A stretch of 64,000 nucleotides of DNA from Polyangiaceae bacterium. GTDB taxonomy: Bacteria > Myxococcota_A > Polyangia > Polyangiales > Polyangiaceae. The stretch is from contig CANJMI010000022.1 of the NCBI GenBank assembly GCA_947475525.1, positions 30,624 through 94,623 on the forward strand, read 5' to 3'. The notes beneath the pieces were generated by a model that was not told the origin of the DNA, made no database searches, and saw only the letters and a list, made by a program, of their open reading frames with translations. Both the position numbers and the translations under genes were made by a program. Positions 44,273 to 53,659 of the stretch are shown one piece after another (the stretch's first letter is position 1; the number at the start of each line of letters is the position of its first letter).

Positions 44273-46897
44273 GTGAGGCGCGCTTGGTTCCTGTCGGCGA
44301 TCGTGACGCTAGGGGTGCTTTCGCCTCCAGCTCACGCGTCCGTGTGGCCTAACGGGCATCGGCGCATTCTCGTCGGTCTCGCATCGAGTGACGTCGCCGA
44401 GCGCCGCAGCGCCGCCGGGCGGCTACTCGAGTTGCCGCCGAAGTCGGTGGCGGAGCACGCCCGTAGCGCTCTTCGCGATCCGGACGTTGAAGTGCGCCTG
44501 CATGCCGCGCGCGCGGCGAGTGTCCTCGGTCTGGAGCGCGCCGGCGATGACGTTGTGTCGTGGCTCCAAGAGCCCGAGGTGCGCGTGCGTGCTGCGGCCT
44601 GCGAGGTCATACGCTCGGCGCCGACGAGCGAGTCGGTCGCGGCGCTCGGGCGTGTATTGTCGGATGGAAAATCCGAAATTCGCGAGCAAGCGGCGCAAGC
44701 GATGGGTGCGAGCGGTTACGCGGACGCCGTCTCGCCGTTGATCGGACACTTGGATGACACCGTGACGGCCGTACGGGTCGCGGTGGTGCGAGCGCTGGGG
44801 CGGCTCGGCGACGTTCGAGCGGCAGTCCCGATTGTCAGCAAACTTCAGGATGCCGAGGCCGAGGTCCGCTCCGAAGCGGCCCGCGCGCTTGGACTCCTGC
44901 GCGACCGCCAGGCCTTGCCCTCACTTGAGGTCACGCTTGGTGACAAGGAAATCGCGGTTCGTCTTGCCGCGCTCGACGCCCTCGGTCGCATCGGGGCTCC
45001 AAGCTCGGTGACCGCGATTGCCGCGCTCCTTGCGCCGGATACGGCCGACGTGAACGGCGTCACGGTCTCGCAGGCGGGCCACGCTGTGCGTGAAGCCGCG
45101 CTGAGATCCCTCGCGCGCATTCGTGTGCCTGCGGCGCTCGCGGCGCTCATCGGCGAGCTCGAGCGCGAAGGCCCGATTCCATACCAGGATGAGGCCGTCG
45201 CGCCCGTGCGGCGTGCGCTTAAGCTTTCGGGGGATGCGGCCGTCGTGCCGCTCATGGCGGTGCTCGAGAACTCGGCTTCACGCCGAGAGGTGTCGGCGGC
45301 TGCGCTCGCTCTCGCCGCGCTCGCGACGCCAGGTTCGTCGCGCGCGAGCGTCGTGGCGACAGTGGGAGCTGCTCGTCGTGGAGTTGCGGATCTCGTCGCG
45401 GCCCTCAAGGCACTCGAACGCCTCGAGCACCCGGCCGCGTTGCCGTTCATCCTCGAACACCTGGATGATGCCGATCCCGGCACGCGCGAGCTGGTCGTCG
45501 CCGTGGCTGCGCGTCTCGTGAAGCCTTCCGTCCCCGACGGGCGCGTTGTCGATGTGGTCGAGCCGCGTGTTGCCGACCTCGCCGCACCGATCGCGGAGCG
45601 CGTCGGTCTCGTTCGCCTCCTCGGTCGCACAGGAACCAAGCGTGCCGCATCGCTGCTCGTCTCTCTGCTGCCGGTGTCGCGCTCAACGGAGGCGGTGCAC
45701 GCTGCCGATTCCGTGTCCTTGCGCGTCGCCGTGATGGATGCGCTCGGTGACAATGGAGTTCACGATGCGGCCGTCGAGGCGCTGCTGCTCGGCGCGCTCG
45801 ATCACGCGTCGGAACGCGTACGCGTCGCGGGTGCACGGGCCCTCGCGCGGGTCGGGCGCGATTCGGCCGCGAACGTGTTGCTCATGCGGCTCGGGGCTGC
45901 GGCCGAGCAAGATCGCGCGGCCATCGGTACCGCGGTCTCCGGCGCACTCGCGCATGCGACCGAGCCTGCTCTCGTCGCTCGCGCCTCGGCCGCGCTCGCG
46001 GTCTCCTCGGGGCGCTCGCGCGATGCGTTGCTCGAGGGATTGGGGCGGTCCTCGGCCCAAGGAAGCGCGGCCGTGCTTGACGCGTTCTCCCGTTCCGCGG
46101 ACCCCGACGACCGCCGAAAAGTAGCCGAGGCGCTCGCAGGACGCGCTGACGCGGCACCGATCCTCGAGCGTCTCGTCAAGGATCGCGATGCGGGTGTGCG
46201 GGCAAATGCAATCTGGTCGCTCGGCTTCGCCAACGATGAGGCCGCACGGGTAAAGGCGCGTCTCGCCGTCGCCGACGAAGACGTCGCCGTCGCAGGAAAT
46301 GCTGCCATTTCCGTCGCACGGCTCGCGCTGCGACTCGGCCGTGCAACCGAAGTCGCGACGTTATGCGGGGCCCTTGACGACCCGCGCTCCTACGTCGTGT
46401 TCGAGTCGCTCGTTGGCCTCCGGATGCTCACGGCGCATGCGCCTGCGACGGCCGTGAACGTGCCGCTGTCGTGTGCCAAGGGGGTCGTGCGTCGCCTGCT
46501 CGGTACCGCGCGCTCGCCTCGCGTTCGCGCCGCCTCGGCCGCTCTCCTCTTCGAAGGCCTCCGCCGCGAGCGCCCCGCCGATGCGCCTTCCGTCGACGAG
46601 GCGCGCCTCGACAGGTTGGCTCTCACGCGCTGCACCCTGGACGATCGCGCCTCCGTGGTCGCGCGCGTTTGCGGTGACGCGGAGGCCCCTCCGCTTCCGT
46701 CTCACGGCGCGAATCCACTGACGATTTACGTCGTCCCCGAAGGCCGGGTCGAGCCCACCGCGGGCGCCGCGTTTGCGCTCGCCTTGCCCGACGGCACGTT
46801 GCGGCTCGGCAACGCGGATCGTCGCGGCGCCGTCTTTGAGCGGCACGCGGCTGACGGCACGGTCGAGCTCGCGGTGCCGGCTGCGCTCGCCCCTTGA
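44273..46897 (+). CDS. Secreted HEAT-repeat protein
   Basis: The 874-residue product starts at GTG with a signal peptide (MRRAWFLSAIVTLGVLSPPAHA) and then about 20 HEAT/PBS-lyase-type helical repeats (for example VRLHAARAASVLGLERAGDD and VRVAVVRALGRLGDVRAAVP). The last 120 residues form a separate domain rich in Arg/Ala then beta (LTIYVVPEGRVEPTAGAAFA). HEAT arrays are protein scaffolds. It is 30 bp after the fusion gene. The function is unknown. It converges on the AI-2E family gene 14 bp away. Confidence 0.8.
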   Translation: MRRAWFLSAIVTLGVLSPPAHASVWPNGHRRILVGLASSDVAERRSAAGRLLELPPKSVAEHARSALRDPDVEVRLHAARAASVLGLERAGDDVVSWLQEPEVRVRAAACEVIRSAPTSESVAALGRVLSDGKSEIREQAAQAMGASGYADAVSPLIGHLDDTVTAVRVAVVRALGRLGDVRAAVPIVSKLQDAEAEVRSEAARALGLLRDRQALPSLEVTLGDKEIAVRLAALDALGRIGAPSSVTAIAALLAPDTADVNGVTVSQAGHAVREAALRSLARIRVPAALAALIGELEREGPIPYQDEAVAPVRRALKLSGDAAVVPLMAVLENSASRREVSAAALALAALATPGSSRASVVATVGAARRGVADLVAALKALERLEHPAALPFILEHLDDADPGTRELVVAVAARLVKPSVPDGRVVDVVEPRVADLAAPIAERVGLVRLLGRTGTKRAASLLVSLLPVSRSTEAVHAADSVSLRVAVMDALGDNGVHDAAVEALLLGALDHASERVRVAGARALARVGRDSAANVLLMRLGAAAEQDRAAIGTAVSGALAHATEPALVARASAALAVSSGRSRDALLEGLGRSSAQGSAAVLDAFSRSADPDDRRKVAEALAGRADAAPILERLVKDRDAGVRANAIWSLGFANDEAARVKARLAVADEDVAVAGNAAISVARLALRLGRATEVATLCGALDDPRSYVVFESLVGLRMLTAHAPATAVNVPLSCAKGVVRRLLGTARSPRVRAASAALLFEGLRRERPADAPSVDEARLDRLALTRCTLDDRASVVARVCGDAEAPPLPSHGANPLTIYVVPEGRVEPTAGAAFALALPDGTLRLGNADRRGAVFERHAADGTVELAVPAALAP

Positions 46898-46911
46898 CGA
46901 GTCGTCGCGGG

Positions 46912-48048
46912 TTACGTCGCGGTGGTGGAGGGCTCGCTGGGCTCGCGCGGTTCGGGAGCCGCGGCAGTCGGTTCGGCCACTCTCGCGTCGGCCGTGCGCC
47001 ACTCGTTGGCGATGCGACACGCGACGTAAAGAGCTGGAAATGACAGGAAAAGACCGACGAAACCGAATACCTGTTCGAAGAGCAGCAAGGAGACCACGAG
47101 CACGAGGCCGGGCAGATTGACGTGTTGGGCCGCGAGCTTCGGATTCAAATAATAGCTCTCGACCTTGTGGAGCAGGAACGTCACGCCGAGAAAGACGCCG
47201 ACCGCCCAGGCGCCCTGTGCCGTGTACGCGACGTAGCAAAGCACCGCGCCTGCGAGCATGTTGCCCACCACGGGTACGAGTCCTGTCACGAGGCTCAAGA
47301 GCGCGAGCATCGGAACATTGGGAAGGCCCAGCAGCAGGAGCACGGGCAGCGTGACGACGGCGTTCACCACGGCGACCACGGCCTGCATTTTGACGGTGAC
47401 GGCGATGGCGTCCGTGACGTAGCCGAACCAGCGCATCAGCGTTCCGGAAGGTGAATCGCTCGCGATCCCTCGCGACCACGCGTTAAGCGCGTCACGTTCG
47501 AACAGGTAGATCACCGCGAGGATGAAGCCGATGAGCACGTAGAGAATGATGTGCGCGGTGCCCGTCGCGTAGTGGAGGGCGGTGCCTAGGTGCTCCTTGA
47601 CGACGTTGCCAACAGGTTCGTGTTCGAGGCCAGCGAATGCGCGCAGGCGCTCCACCGACGGATGATGCAAGAGGTCGTTTAGGTACTCGGGCCAATGCTC
47701 GCGCACCAAGCGGATGACCGGGAGCGCGCGGCGGATGCCGAGGATTGCGCTGGCTCCGATCCCGAGCATGAGAACCGTGAGGACTGCGGCGATGGCCCCC
47801 TTGCGCTTGAGGGGTGTGCGTCGATCGAGCTCGTCCGCCAAAAAACCGAGGGTCCGCTCGAGAACCACGAAACACACCAGCACCGCTGCGAGGTTCCGAA
47901 ATACTGCGAGCAGGAGCAAGAACAGCGCGATGAGCGTCAGGCGTCGCCACTGCGGATCGCGCGGCAGTGGGATGGTGTCGGCGTCCATCGGGAGAGTTGA
48001 CCATGGAAGAGTGTCGGGGGACCACATTGGGTCGGCGCTCATTCCCAC
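46912..48048 (-). CDS. AI-2E family transporter (PerM-like, UPF0118)
   Basis: The 378-residue product has six to eight membrane helices with the family layout: helix pair near the N-terminus (LIALFLLLLAVFRNLAAVLV), GIGASAILGIRRALPVI, an amphipathic loop, then VGVFLGVTFLLHKVESYYLNPKLAAQ, and a GLFLSFP end. Members export autoinducer-2 or act as Na+/H+ antiporters; the family name is historical. The exact substrate here is unknown. Two in-frame ATGs occur near the start; the first is used. Confidence 0.86.
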   Translation of the reverse strand: MGMSADPMWSPDTLPWSTLPMDADTIPLPRDPQWRRLTLIALFLLLLAVFRNLAAVLVCFVVLERTLGFLADELDRRTPLKRKGAIAAVLTVLMLGIGASAILGIRRALPVIRLVREHWPEYLNDLLHHPSVERLRAFAGLEHEPVGNVVKEHLGTALHYATGTAHIILYVLIGFILAVIYLFERDALNAWSRGIASDSPSGTLMRWFGYVTDAIAVTVKMQAVVAVVNAVVTLPVLLLLGLPNVPMLALLSLVTGLVPVVGNMLAGAVLCYVAYTAQGAWAVGVFLGVTFLLHKVESYYLNPKLAAQHVNLPGLVLVVSLLLFEQVFGFVGLFLSFPALYVACRIANEWRTADARVAEPTAAAPEPREPSEPSTTAT

Positions 48049-48087
48049 CGCTCCTCACGGTCGAACGGTGATAGCTCCCGTTACACG

Positions 48088-49755
48088 ATGATCTGTCGGC
48101 ATCACGAGCTGTGCGCAGGGTGCCCGCTGATGCACCTGACGCTGCCAGAACAGCACGCCGAAAAACACGTGGTGCTCGCTCGAGCGTTGCACCGACACGC
48201 GGCCCTTCGCGACATCGAGCTCCCTGCCGTGCGCGCCGCCGAGCCGTCACTCGGGTACCGCACGCGGCTGAAGTGGATGGCAGCTCACGGCCGCCTTGGC
48301 ATGTACGAGCGCGGCGCGAACCATCGCGTGGTCGATACGCCGGAGTGCCTCGTCGCGTCGCCGTTGCTGGCGAAGGTGGCGGCGACAATCCGCGAGCGCG
48401 TCGCCGAGTTTGGCCTCGATGCGGTCGATTTGCGCGAGACGCAAACACCCGAGGGACCGCGCGTTCTCGTGACGCTCGTCGTCGCCACCAAGGAGCAAAC
48501 GCCCGCACTCGCGATGTTGGCGGACGCTCTGTGCGCTCGGCATCCCGAGGTGCTCGGCGTTGCCCACAACGTCCGTGGTCGAAAAAATCCGCAAGTGCTA
48601 GGCAGCGCGACGTCGTTGATTCGCGGGGCCGCCGTCGTTGCCGACACGTTTGATCGAGCGTACGTCCTCGCCACCTTCGGCTCGTTCGTGCAGGTGCATC
48701 GAGGCCAAGCGCGGAGCATCGCCGAGGCCGTGAACGCACGGGCCGCCAAGCTCGGCGCAAAGCCGCGTGTGCTCGAGCTCTTCGGGGGCTCGGGCGCTTT
48801 CGGTTTGGAGTTGGCCGCTCGCGGCATGCCGGTCGAGCTCGTCGAATCGTTCGGTCCCGCGGCCGAGCTCGCAGGTCGCGCCGCGAAGGAGCAAGGCCTC
48901 CCGCTGACGGCGTACACCGATGACGCAGCCCGGTTCACCGTGAAGGCCGCCGAGCGCGGCGAACGCTACGACATCGTGCTCGTTGACCCCCCACGACGCG
49001 GCTTGTCGACCGAGCTGCGTCAGGCGCTCGCGAAGCTTGCTCCGCGCGTCATCGCCTACGTTTCGTGCAAGCCACCGACCCTCGCGCGTGACCTCGAACA
49101 TTTCGCGTACCTTGGCTTCCGCGCAAAAGAACTCCACGCCTACGACATGATTCCTCAGACCGAGGAAGTCGAAACCCTGTGTTTTATCGAGCCTGCGACG
49201 TCTCGCGCGATAGAGACGCTGTGGGCAGATGACGCGGCGGCCGTGGTAGACCGACCCGCGTTCGTCACCGATGAGGAGTTCCTCACCCTCGTCAGTGCTG
49301 CCCTCGCGTGGCCCCCAAGTTCGGTGCCTCGACACCGGTTCGCGGTGAGTGGCGCGACGATGGTTCGAAGGTCCCCTTGCGCCGAGCTTGGGCTCGGTCG
49401 TCGTGCTCTCGTCCTCGCGAAAGGCGTGACCACGAGTCGCGGCGAGGCCGTCGGGCTCGACTACCGCCGCGTGGCCGTGGTCGGTGGGCATTCGCTCCTC
49501 GACATCGCGGTCCGGGGGACACTCGAAGCCGAGCTTGGCGCGCTCGCGAAGACCGGACATCCCGTGATTGGTGCGCCCGGGTGTGACCCCGCGACGGCGC
49601 GTCACTTCGCGGAGAAACATGGCCTCGAGCGAGCGTTTGTGCACCTTACGGCGTGCGTCGTTGCTGGCGGTGAGCGGGTTGAGTCGCCCCTCGCCGGAGA
49701 CTTAGTCTCGGTCCTTGCGAGCCTCGGCTTCGCGTGGACGCATGCCCCCTCTTGA
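48088..49755 (+). CDS. TrmA/RlmD-type RNA m5U methyltransferase with a decayed RluA-like C-terminus
   Basis: The 555-residue product is a paralogue of 9749-11902. Residues 1-370 hold the methyltransferase: C3-x5-C9-x2-C12 and TPECLVA Cys for an iron-sulfur cluster, LELFGGSGAFGLEL, VDPPRRGL and catalytic Cys327 in YVSCKPPTLARDL. Residues about 390-545 align with the pseudouridine-synthase half of the paralogue (GHSLLDIAV, ALAKTGHPVIGAPG, HFAEKHGLERAFVHLT) but are much shorter, and the catalytic Asp loop is not seen. The second half may only bind RNA. It is likely to methylate a uridine in rRNA or tRNA. It is divergent from the AI-2E gene by 39 bp. Confidence 0.85.
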   Translation: MICRHHELCAGCPLMHLTLPEQHAEKHVVLARALHRHAALRDIELPAVRAAEPSLGYRTRLKWMAAHGRLGMYERGANHRVVDTPECLVASPLLAKVAATIRERVAEFGLDAVDLRETQTPEGPRVLVTLVVATKEQTPALAMLADALCARHPEVLGVAHNVRGRKNPQVLGSATSLIRGAAVVADTFDRAYVLATFGSFVQVHRGQARSIAEAVNARAAKLGAKPRVLELFGGSGAFGLELAARGMPVELVESFGPAAELAGRAAKEQGLPLTAYTDDAARFTVKAAERGERYDIVLVDPPRRGLSTELRQALAKLAPRVIAYVSCKPPTLARDLEHFAYLGFRAKELHAYDMIPQTEEVETLCFIEPATSRAIETLWADDAAAVVDRPAFVTDEEFLTLVSAALAWPPSSVPRHRFAVSGATMVRRSPCAELGLGRRALVLAKGVTTSRGEAVGLDYRRVAVVGGHSLLDIAVRGTLEAELGALAKTGHPVIGAPGCDPATARHFAEKHGLERAFVHLTACVVAGGERVESPLAGDLVSVLASLGFAWTHAPS

Positions 49756-49845
49756 GCGCCCGCATGCACTTGCTCTCGTCCGTCGTTGCGCGGCGCGACC
49801 GGGTGACCTAAGACCCCCGCGAAACCTCTTCGCAGGAAGGTCACC

Positions 49846-50943
49846 GTGCAGGCTGGCATTGTCGGGCTCCCCAACGTCGGAAAGTCGACCATTTTTAACG
49901 CGCTCACTGCGGCTGGCGCCGCGAGCGCGAATTACCCGTTTTGCACCATCGAGCCGAACGTCGGCGTCCTTGCGGTGCCTGACCCGCGTCTCGAGCGCAT
50001 CAAGAAATACATCCCGCCCGAGAAGCTGATTCCGGCAGCGGTCGAAATTCTCGATATCGCCGGCCTCGTTCGCGGCGCGAGCAAAGGCGAGGGACTCGGA
50101 AACCAGTTCCTCGGCAACATCCGCAGCACGGACGCCGTGCTTCACGTGGTCCGCTGCTTCGAGAATCCCGACGTCATTCACGTCGACGGTGCGGTCGATC
50201 CGATCCGTGACATCGACACCATTGAGACCGAGCTCTGCCTCTCGGACCTCGATTCCGTGCAGAAGCAAATCGATCGCCACCAGAAGAAGGCGAAAGGCGG
50301 CGACAAAGAAGCGCTCGCAAAGCTCGATCTCTTGCAGCCTGTTTTGAAACTGCTCGAAGACGGCAAGCCGGCTCGTCTCCTCCCCGGAGCCCTGACCGAT
50401 GATGCCATCAAAAAGGGACTCCGCGAGTCGGGTCTCCTTACCTCGAAGCCGATGCTCTACCTCTGCAACGTCGATGAAAAGAGTGCGGCGACGGGCAACG
50501 AGTGGTCGCGTGCGGTGGAAGCACGCGCCGCGAGCGAAGGGGCCGCGAGCCTGGTTATTTGCGGTCAAGTCGAAGCGGAAGTGAGCGAGCTCGATGCGGC
50601 CGATCGCATGGCGTTCTTATCGGATCTCGGCCTCACCGAGCCTGGCCTCGCTCGGCTGGCTCGCTCCGCGTACAAGTTGCTCGGCTTGCAGACCTACTTT
50701 ACCGCCGGAGAGAAAGAGATCCGCGCGTGGACATTCCGCGAGGGCGCAAAGGCCCCCGAAGCGGCGGGCGTCATTCACACCGATTTCGAGCGCGGCTTCA
50801 TCCGTGCCGAGGTGTACACGGTCGAAGACCTCGAGCAGTACAAGACGGAGGCTGGCCTCAAGAATGCCGGCAAGCTTCGCGTCGAAGGAAAAGAGTACGT
50901 CGTGCAAGATGGTGACATCATGCATTTCCGATTCAATGTCTGA
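49846..50943 (+). CDS. ychF: Redox-regulated ATPase YchF
   Basis: The 365-residue product is the Obg-related P-loop ATPase YchF: GIVGLPNVGKSTIFNALT (walker A, residues 4-21 in parts), NYPFCTIEPNVGVL, DIAGLVRGASKGEGLGNQFL, and the C-terminal TGS domain ending YVVQDGDIMHFRFNV. It binds ribosomes and is linked to oxidative stress and translation. The start is GTG with AGGAAGG seven bases upstream. Length and motifs match the family (363-365). Confidence 0.97.
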   Translation: MQAGIVGLPNVGKSTIFNALTAAGAASANYPFCTIEPNVGVLAVPDPRLERIKKYIPPEKLIPAAVEILDIAGLVRGASKGEGLGNQFLGNIRSTDAVLHVVRCFENPDVIHVDGAVDPIRDIDTIETELCLSDLDSVQKQIDRHQKKAKGGDKEALAKLDLLQPVLKLLEDGKPARLLPGALTDDAIKKGLRESGLLTSKPMLYLCNVDEKSAATGNEWSRAVEARAASEGAASLVICGQVEAEVSELDAADRMAFLSDLGLTEPGLARLARSAYKLLGLQTYFTAGEKEIRAWTFREGAKAPEAAGVIHTDFERGFIRAEVYTVEDLEQYKTEAGLKNAGKLRVEGKEYVVQDGDIMHFRFNV

Positions 50944-51011
50944 GCCGAAGTGAACGTGACCGTCGCGTTTTCTCAACGTGCTCGGGTCCTCGCGAACGCT
51001 ACGGATTTAGT

Positions 51012-53327
51012 GTGAAGGTGCCGCGTCGCCTTCGGCCACCGCCGTCGCGCGGGCTACCGGAGCGGCTCGGGGCGGACTTTCTCGGGCGCGTGGCTCTCGC
51101 CCTGCAATCGGGGATAGCGGTCGTCGTTTCGGGTGACGTCGATGCCCGAGAGCGCGTGGCCCTCGCCGCCAGTGAGCGCGAGGTGATGGCGGGCGGATGG
51201 GCCTGTGTCGATGCGAGCAAGACGGCCGCGTCGTGTCCGCTCATTCCGGCGCTCATCGCGGCCCTTGGGCTTGCTTCACGGAGCGATGTCGAGCCGGTCG
51301 ATGCGCTGCTCGACGCCCTCGAAGCGAGCGTGGTGGGGCTGCTGATTGTTGGTGTCCCCCCCGAGCGCGGCGGCGAGCTTGCGTTGCTCGCGGCAAGCCT
51401 TCGGCGAGGCGACAGCGCGCGCGTGATCGCGACGACTTCGCGCTCGGTGCTTGGCATTCCGGAGGCCGCTCAGTTCCTCCTCGGGACGGCCGCGGCCGTT
51501 GGCGCTCTCGAACGCGGTGACGTTGAGGCCGCGCTGCATTGGCTCGACGCCACGACGGACGTCCCGCTCGATGGCCCCGACGCCGCCGAGCTCGCACGGG
51601 CGCTCGCGCATTCGGGCGATCCAAGGCTCGAACGCTGGCGCTACGAGGCGGCCATCGTCCATGGTGAGTTTTCCCAACTCGGTGGCTGCGTGGCACCGAT
51701 CGCACGGGACGCTGACACGCTCGCCGTTTGGGCCGAAGTGCGTCTCTTGCAGGGGCACGTGGCCGACGCGAGTGCGCTGATAGCGGAGCTCGAGACACGC
51801 CTTGTGGGGCCGATGCCACTGCGAATGGCATGCGTTCGCGCGCTCGTGTTGGCTCACGGCGGAAACGTCGCTCTCGCGGTCGAGACGCTGCGCAGCGTCG
51901 TGGCAGTGAACGACTCCGAAGTGGTGGTGCGCGACGCGGCGTGCGCTCATTTCCTGGGCCTTGCGCATCGCGATGAGGAGGCGCTCGCGCTCGTCGTCGA
52001 GCATTGGTCGAGTCACCGGCGGCTCGGTGGCCATGCGCGGCGTCGCGTCGTGACGGATATGCTCGCTACGCTGGTGATGTGCGAGCGGCTCGACCTCGCG
52101 CGGCGTTATGTGGACGAGACGAAGCCCGAGGCGGTCGGCGTCACGGGTTATTTTCTCGCACTCGTGCTCACTCACTCCGGCCAACTCAGCGCGGCCGATG
52201 CGGTGATCTCTGCGTGCGAGCGCACCTTCGATCCGCTCGGTCACTGGCACGCCCGCGCGGCGGCGCTGCGGGCGCGGTGGTGTCTCGCGCGGGGCGAGTA
52301 CCACGGGCTGGACGCGCGGCTCGATGGCCTCGCACGGGCAGCCATTCGAATGCGCGATCGCCATATATTTGCTGCGGTTCGCGTCTACAAGACCGCGTTC
52401 GCCGAGTTGGTTTGCGGCGTCTCGGTCGAGCCGTTGGCATGGCCCGAGCCGCTCGATCGGCAAGGCGCGCGCGCGGACGATTGGCTCGACGTCCTATTGG
52501 GCTCCGAGCCGCCCGCGCACCGTCACGGTCGAATCACCGGCTGGCGTCGCATCATGTACGCATGGCGTGCGCTTGGAGCGGGGCACTACGCGCAAGCCTT
52601 GATCGCTCTCGACGACGCTATCGCGAAGAGCCGCGCCGTAGGCTTCGTGCTCGACGAGGTCCTCGCGTTGCGACTACGCCTCGATGCCGCGTTTCTTTTG
52701 GGCGACGAGGGCGCGCTCGCCTCGACCGCACAGACCTTGCGCGAGCTCGGCGCCGAGGTGGAATCTCGGGGCGTGGCTGCAGACCTCGAACTCTACGACG
52801 CCACCTCCGCACCAGACCCAGGTTTTGCTTCCCTGCTGCGCCTCGCGACGGCCACCCACGGAGAATGTCGCACGTCGCGCCGGGCTCGCGGTAGCCTCGG
52901 TGACACCCTCGAACTCGATGCGCTCGACGCGGCGGTGGTGACGCGAATGCGCGCCCGTTTGAAGCTCACCTCTGTGTCCGTTCGCGGTCACGCGTCCCAA
53001 GCTTGGTCCGCTGCGGTGCTCGTCGATCATCGCTCCCACACCGTATTTCGCGCAGGCGCCTCACCCGTCGCGATGGGGACGACGCCGCTCTTGTGGAAGG
53101 TGCTCGTCGCCATTCTCGAGGAGGGTGGCGCCTCGAAGGAGCACCTCTGCGCCGTCGGCTGGGGAGTCACCGATTACCATCCCCTCCGTGACGACAACCG
53201 CCTCCAAGTCACGGTGCGCAAGCTTCGCGGACTCATCGAACAAAACCCAGCGGACCCGCGACTCCTCGCGACGACCGCCGATGGCTATGCCCTCGGTGAT
53301 TCGTTGCGCATCATCGAGCTCCGCTGA
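51012..53327 (+). CDS. Large regulator with helical repeat region and C-terminal winged-helix domain
   Basis: The 771-residue product starts at GTG. An N-terminal region (about 20-170) resembles a degenerate nucleotide-binding domain with no clear P-loop Lys. A long helical TPR-like region (about 190-600) follows, and a C-terminal OmpR/PhoB-type winged helix (about 690-771): TPLLWKVLVAILEEGG, DDNRLQVTVRKLRGLIE, LLATTADGYAL. It resembles AfsR/MalT-like regulators in outline but with the DNA-binding domain at the end. The gene is intact; its last 26 codons are duplicated at 59033-59113. Confidence 0.72.
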   Translation: MKVPRRLRPPPSRGLPERLGADFLGRVALALQSGIAVVVSGDVDARERVALAASEREVMAGGWACVDASKTAASCPLIPALIAALGLASRSDVEPVDALLDALEASVVGLLIVGVPPERGGELALLAASLRRGDSARVIATTSRSVLGIPEAAQFLLGTAAAVGALERGDVEAALHWLDATTDVPLDGPDAAELARALAHSGDPRLERWRYEAAIVHGEFSQLGGCVAPIARDADTLAVWAEVRLLQGHVADASALIAELETRLVGPMPLRMACVRALVLAHGGNVALAVETLRSVVAVNDSEVVVRDAACAHFLGLAHRDEEALALVVEHWSSHRRLGGHARRRVVTDMLATLVMCERLDLARRYVDETKPEAVGVTGYFLALVLTHSGQLSAADAVISACERTFDPLGHWHARAAALRARWCLARGEYHGLDARLDGLARAAIRMRDRHIFAAVRVYKTAFAELVCGVSVEPLAWPEPLDRQGARADDWLDVLLGSEPPAHRHGRITGWRRIMYAWRALGAGHYAQALIALDDAIAKSRAVGFVLDEVLALRLRLDAAFLLGDEGALASTAQTLRELGAEVESRGVAADLELYDATSAPDPGFASLLRLATATHGECRTSRRARGSLGDTLELDALDAAVVTRMRARLKLTSVSVRGHASQAWSAAVLVDHRSHTVFRAGASPVAMGTTPLLWKVLVAILEEGGASKEHLCAVGWGVTDYHPLRDDNRLQVTVRKLRGLIEQNPADPRLLATTADGYALGDSLRIIELR

Positions 53328-53414
53328 GTGCTCGGTAGGCCGAAACGTAACGCGCCGCTCCTCAATTGCAGGGCAGGGCGGCCCCGACCGTAGGCGCTTG
53401 GTTGGCCGGTCGCG
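53247..53414. repeat. Left copy of a 168-bp direct repeat flanking the accessory island
   Basis: The 168 bp match 59033-59200 at 165 positions. The repeat contains the last 26 codons and stop of the 51012-53327 gene and the end of the minus-strand lipoprotein gene. Offset between copies is exactly 5786 bp. Confidence 0.95.
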
Positions 53415-53488
53415 AGCACGCGGGCGACCGTGGTGTAGCCGAGGGTCGGGTGAAACTGCTCTCGCGACACAGGCTCACAAGGAGCGCG
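53362..53488 (-). pseudogene. Decayed duplicate of the C-terminus of the 59148-61601 lipoprotein gene
   Basis: This segment matches 59148-59200 and 59371-59454 of the intact gene, including its stop codon, but lacks 170 bp (59201-59370) and 10 bp (59436-59445). The larger deletion has TCGCG microhomology at its ends. The frame is therefore broken. It shows that the 3' end of the gene was once present here next to the regulator gene. Confidence 0.88.
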
Positions 53489-53606
53489 GGCCGGGCTAGG
53501 CGAGGGGCGTCAAGATGGGCGCGCGGGTCCTTGGACAAGCTGTCACGCACGTAAAGTGACGCACCAAGCTACTTTTCGCCTCCAATCGCTGGAAGCATGA
53601 AAGTCA

Positions 53607-53634
53607 TTGTTCGCGTTAAATAACATAATATGGT
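53607..53634 (+). promoter_or_regulatory. Candidate AT-rich promoter of the AbiEi-type gene
   Basis: In an AT-rich patch unlike the surroundings, TTGTTC (53607-53612) and TATGGT (53629-53634) are spaced by 16 bp, 25 bp before the ATG at 53660. A short inverted repeat CATAA/TTATG (53624-53628/53638-53642) overlaps the -10, where an autoregulating antitoxin could bind. Weak evidence. Confidence 0.3.
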
Positions 53635-53659
53635 ACTTTATGACTCTAGGAACTTACGG

